This document shows, piece after piece, positions 5,024 through 5,254 of a stretch of DNA of 5,254 bases. The DNA is taken from positions 1 through 5,254 of the forward strand of contig JAQUXV010000218.1 of assembly GCA_028692205.1 (NCBI GenBank). The letters run 5' to 3'. The DNA is from Eubacteriales bacterium. GTDB lineage: Bacteria; Bacillota_A; Clostridia; Christensenellales; Aristaeellaceae. The position numbers and the translations under genes are program-made. The notes beneath the pieces were generated by a model. The model worked only from the letters and a program-made list of their open reading frames with translations, was not told the DNA's origin and searched no databases. How positions within the stretch are numbered: the first letter of the stretch is position 1; each line of letters begins with the position of its first letter.

Positions 5024-5035
5024 ACCCCGAAGGGT
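5024..5035. other. Small hairpin 28 bases after the fifth copy
   Basis: The arms accc and gggt enclose cgaa, which reads ttcg (a UUCG tetraloop) on the minus strand. It lies within the 112-base stretch between the repeat and the terminator at 5109, which otherwise holds only a loose gcggtttt/aaaactgc inverted repeat (5041-5071). A similar hairpin with a shared atagc flank follows the array. Confidence 0.35.
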
Positions 5036-5108
5036 ATTTAGCGGTTTTTATTCTGCAAAGGTGAAAACTGCCGCACGCCCCGATGAAGCCGTTCCAACCG
5101 GATAAAGC

Positions 5109-5138
5109 AAAGCCGCCGGGAGCTTTCCCGGCGGCTTT
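5109..5138 (-). terminator. Terminator of the right-edge gene
   Basis: A 12-bp perfect GC-rich stem, aaagccgccggg with cccggcggcttt, encloses a 6-base loop. It lies 20 bases after the stop codon of the minus-strand gene at the right edge. The T-run is only CTTTGCTTTA on the minus strand, but stem strength and position favour an intrinsic terminator. The symmetric ends mean it could also act on the + strand. Confidence 0.7.
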
Positions 5139-5158
5139 GGATAAGGAAGGAGAATGGT

Positions 5159-5254
5159 TTACTGCTCCTTTTTGCCCGCGTATGCGGCGATCAGCGCCAG
5201 CGCGAGCACCGCGCCCTTGACAGCGGGGAGCACGTAGTAGGATACGGCGCAGAT
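5159..5254 (-). CDS. C-terminal fragment of an unrecognised, probably membrane protein
   Basis: The minus-strand frame is open from the window edge to the TAA at 5161-5159 and gives 31 residues. They comprise a hydrophobic stretch VLPAVKGAVLALALIAAYAG followed by a charged tail, KKEQ. This looks like a last membrane helix with a cytoplasmic end. I do not recognise the family. That the frame is real is supported by the strong terminator 20 bases after the stop; the fragment is too short for more. Confidence 0.6.
   Translation of the reverse strand: MCAVSYYVLPAVKGAVLALALIAAYAGKKEQ

Noticed and set aside
5154..5237. Short + strand frame after a ggaaggaga purine run at the right edge
   Set aside because: It stops after 27 codons and lies antisense to the minus-strand gene end, which has a matching terminator; the purine run is probably chance.

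Overview
The window looks like a chromosomal segment of a moderately GC-rich Firmicute, most likely a Clostridia/Oscillospiraceae-type gut bacterium (inference). The basis is a Firmicutes-style short glutamine synthetase tail followed by an ANTAR regulator, a class B sortase, strong AGGAGG-type ribosome binding sites and a sigma-A-like promoter. No rRNA, tRNA, CRISPR array or transposase gene was seen.

Layout. On the left, on the + strand, are the last 130 codons of a glutamine synthetase (3-395) and, 28 bases later, a complete ANTAR-domain regulator (424-993). They form a two-gene nitrogen-metabolism operon. Downstream is an unusual tandem repeat array (1057-1858): four 192-bp units, each a perfect 12-bp-stem hairpin followed by a 161-bp core. 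A fifth hairpin with a T-run closes the array and looks like the operon's intrinsic terminator. A gene-poor stretch (1859-2155) separates this from three minus-strand genes: a class B sortase (2156-3253), a class C beta-lactamase-fold serine hydrolase (3587-4570) and, at the right edge, the last 31 codons of an unrecognised, probably membrane, protein (5159-5254). The left operon and the sortase are therefore convergent, with the array between them.

The most interesting content is non-coding. A fifth, diverged copy of the array core lies at 4809-4968, about 3 kb away, in the gap between the right-edge gene and the serine hydrolase promoter. It matches the array core without gaps over 133 bases, with about 15 substitutions by hand count. 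Its bounding hairpin has a completely different stem, and the hairpin on its other side resembles its own left hairpin, not the array's. So a conserved, internally structured core of about 160 bp is flanked by palindromes that are specific to each locus. This suggests a small dispersed intergenic element that duplicates or recruits local terminator-like hairpins. I cannot assign it to a named family without a search.

Gene cooperation. Glutamine synthetase and the ANTAR protein plausibly work together in nitrogen control, the regulator acting on RNA by antitermination. Its receiver-like domain lacks the phospho-acceptor aspartate. The sortase and the serine hydrolase are neighbours on one strand but are separated by 333 bases with a possible terminator and a possible promoter, so they are probably separate transcription units. 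No sortase substrate is visible here.
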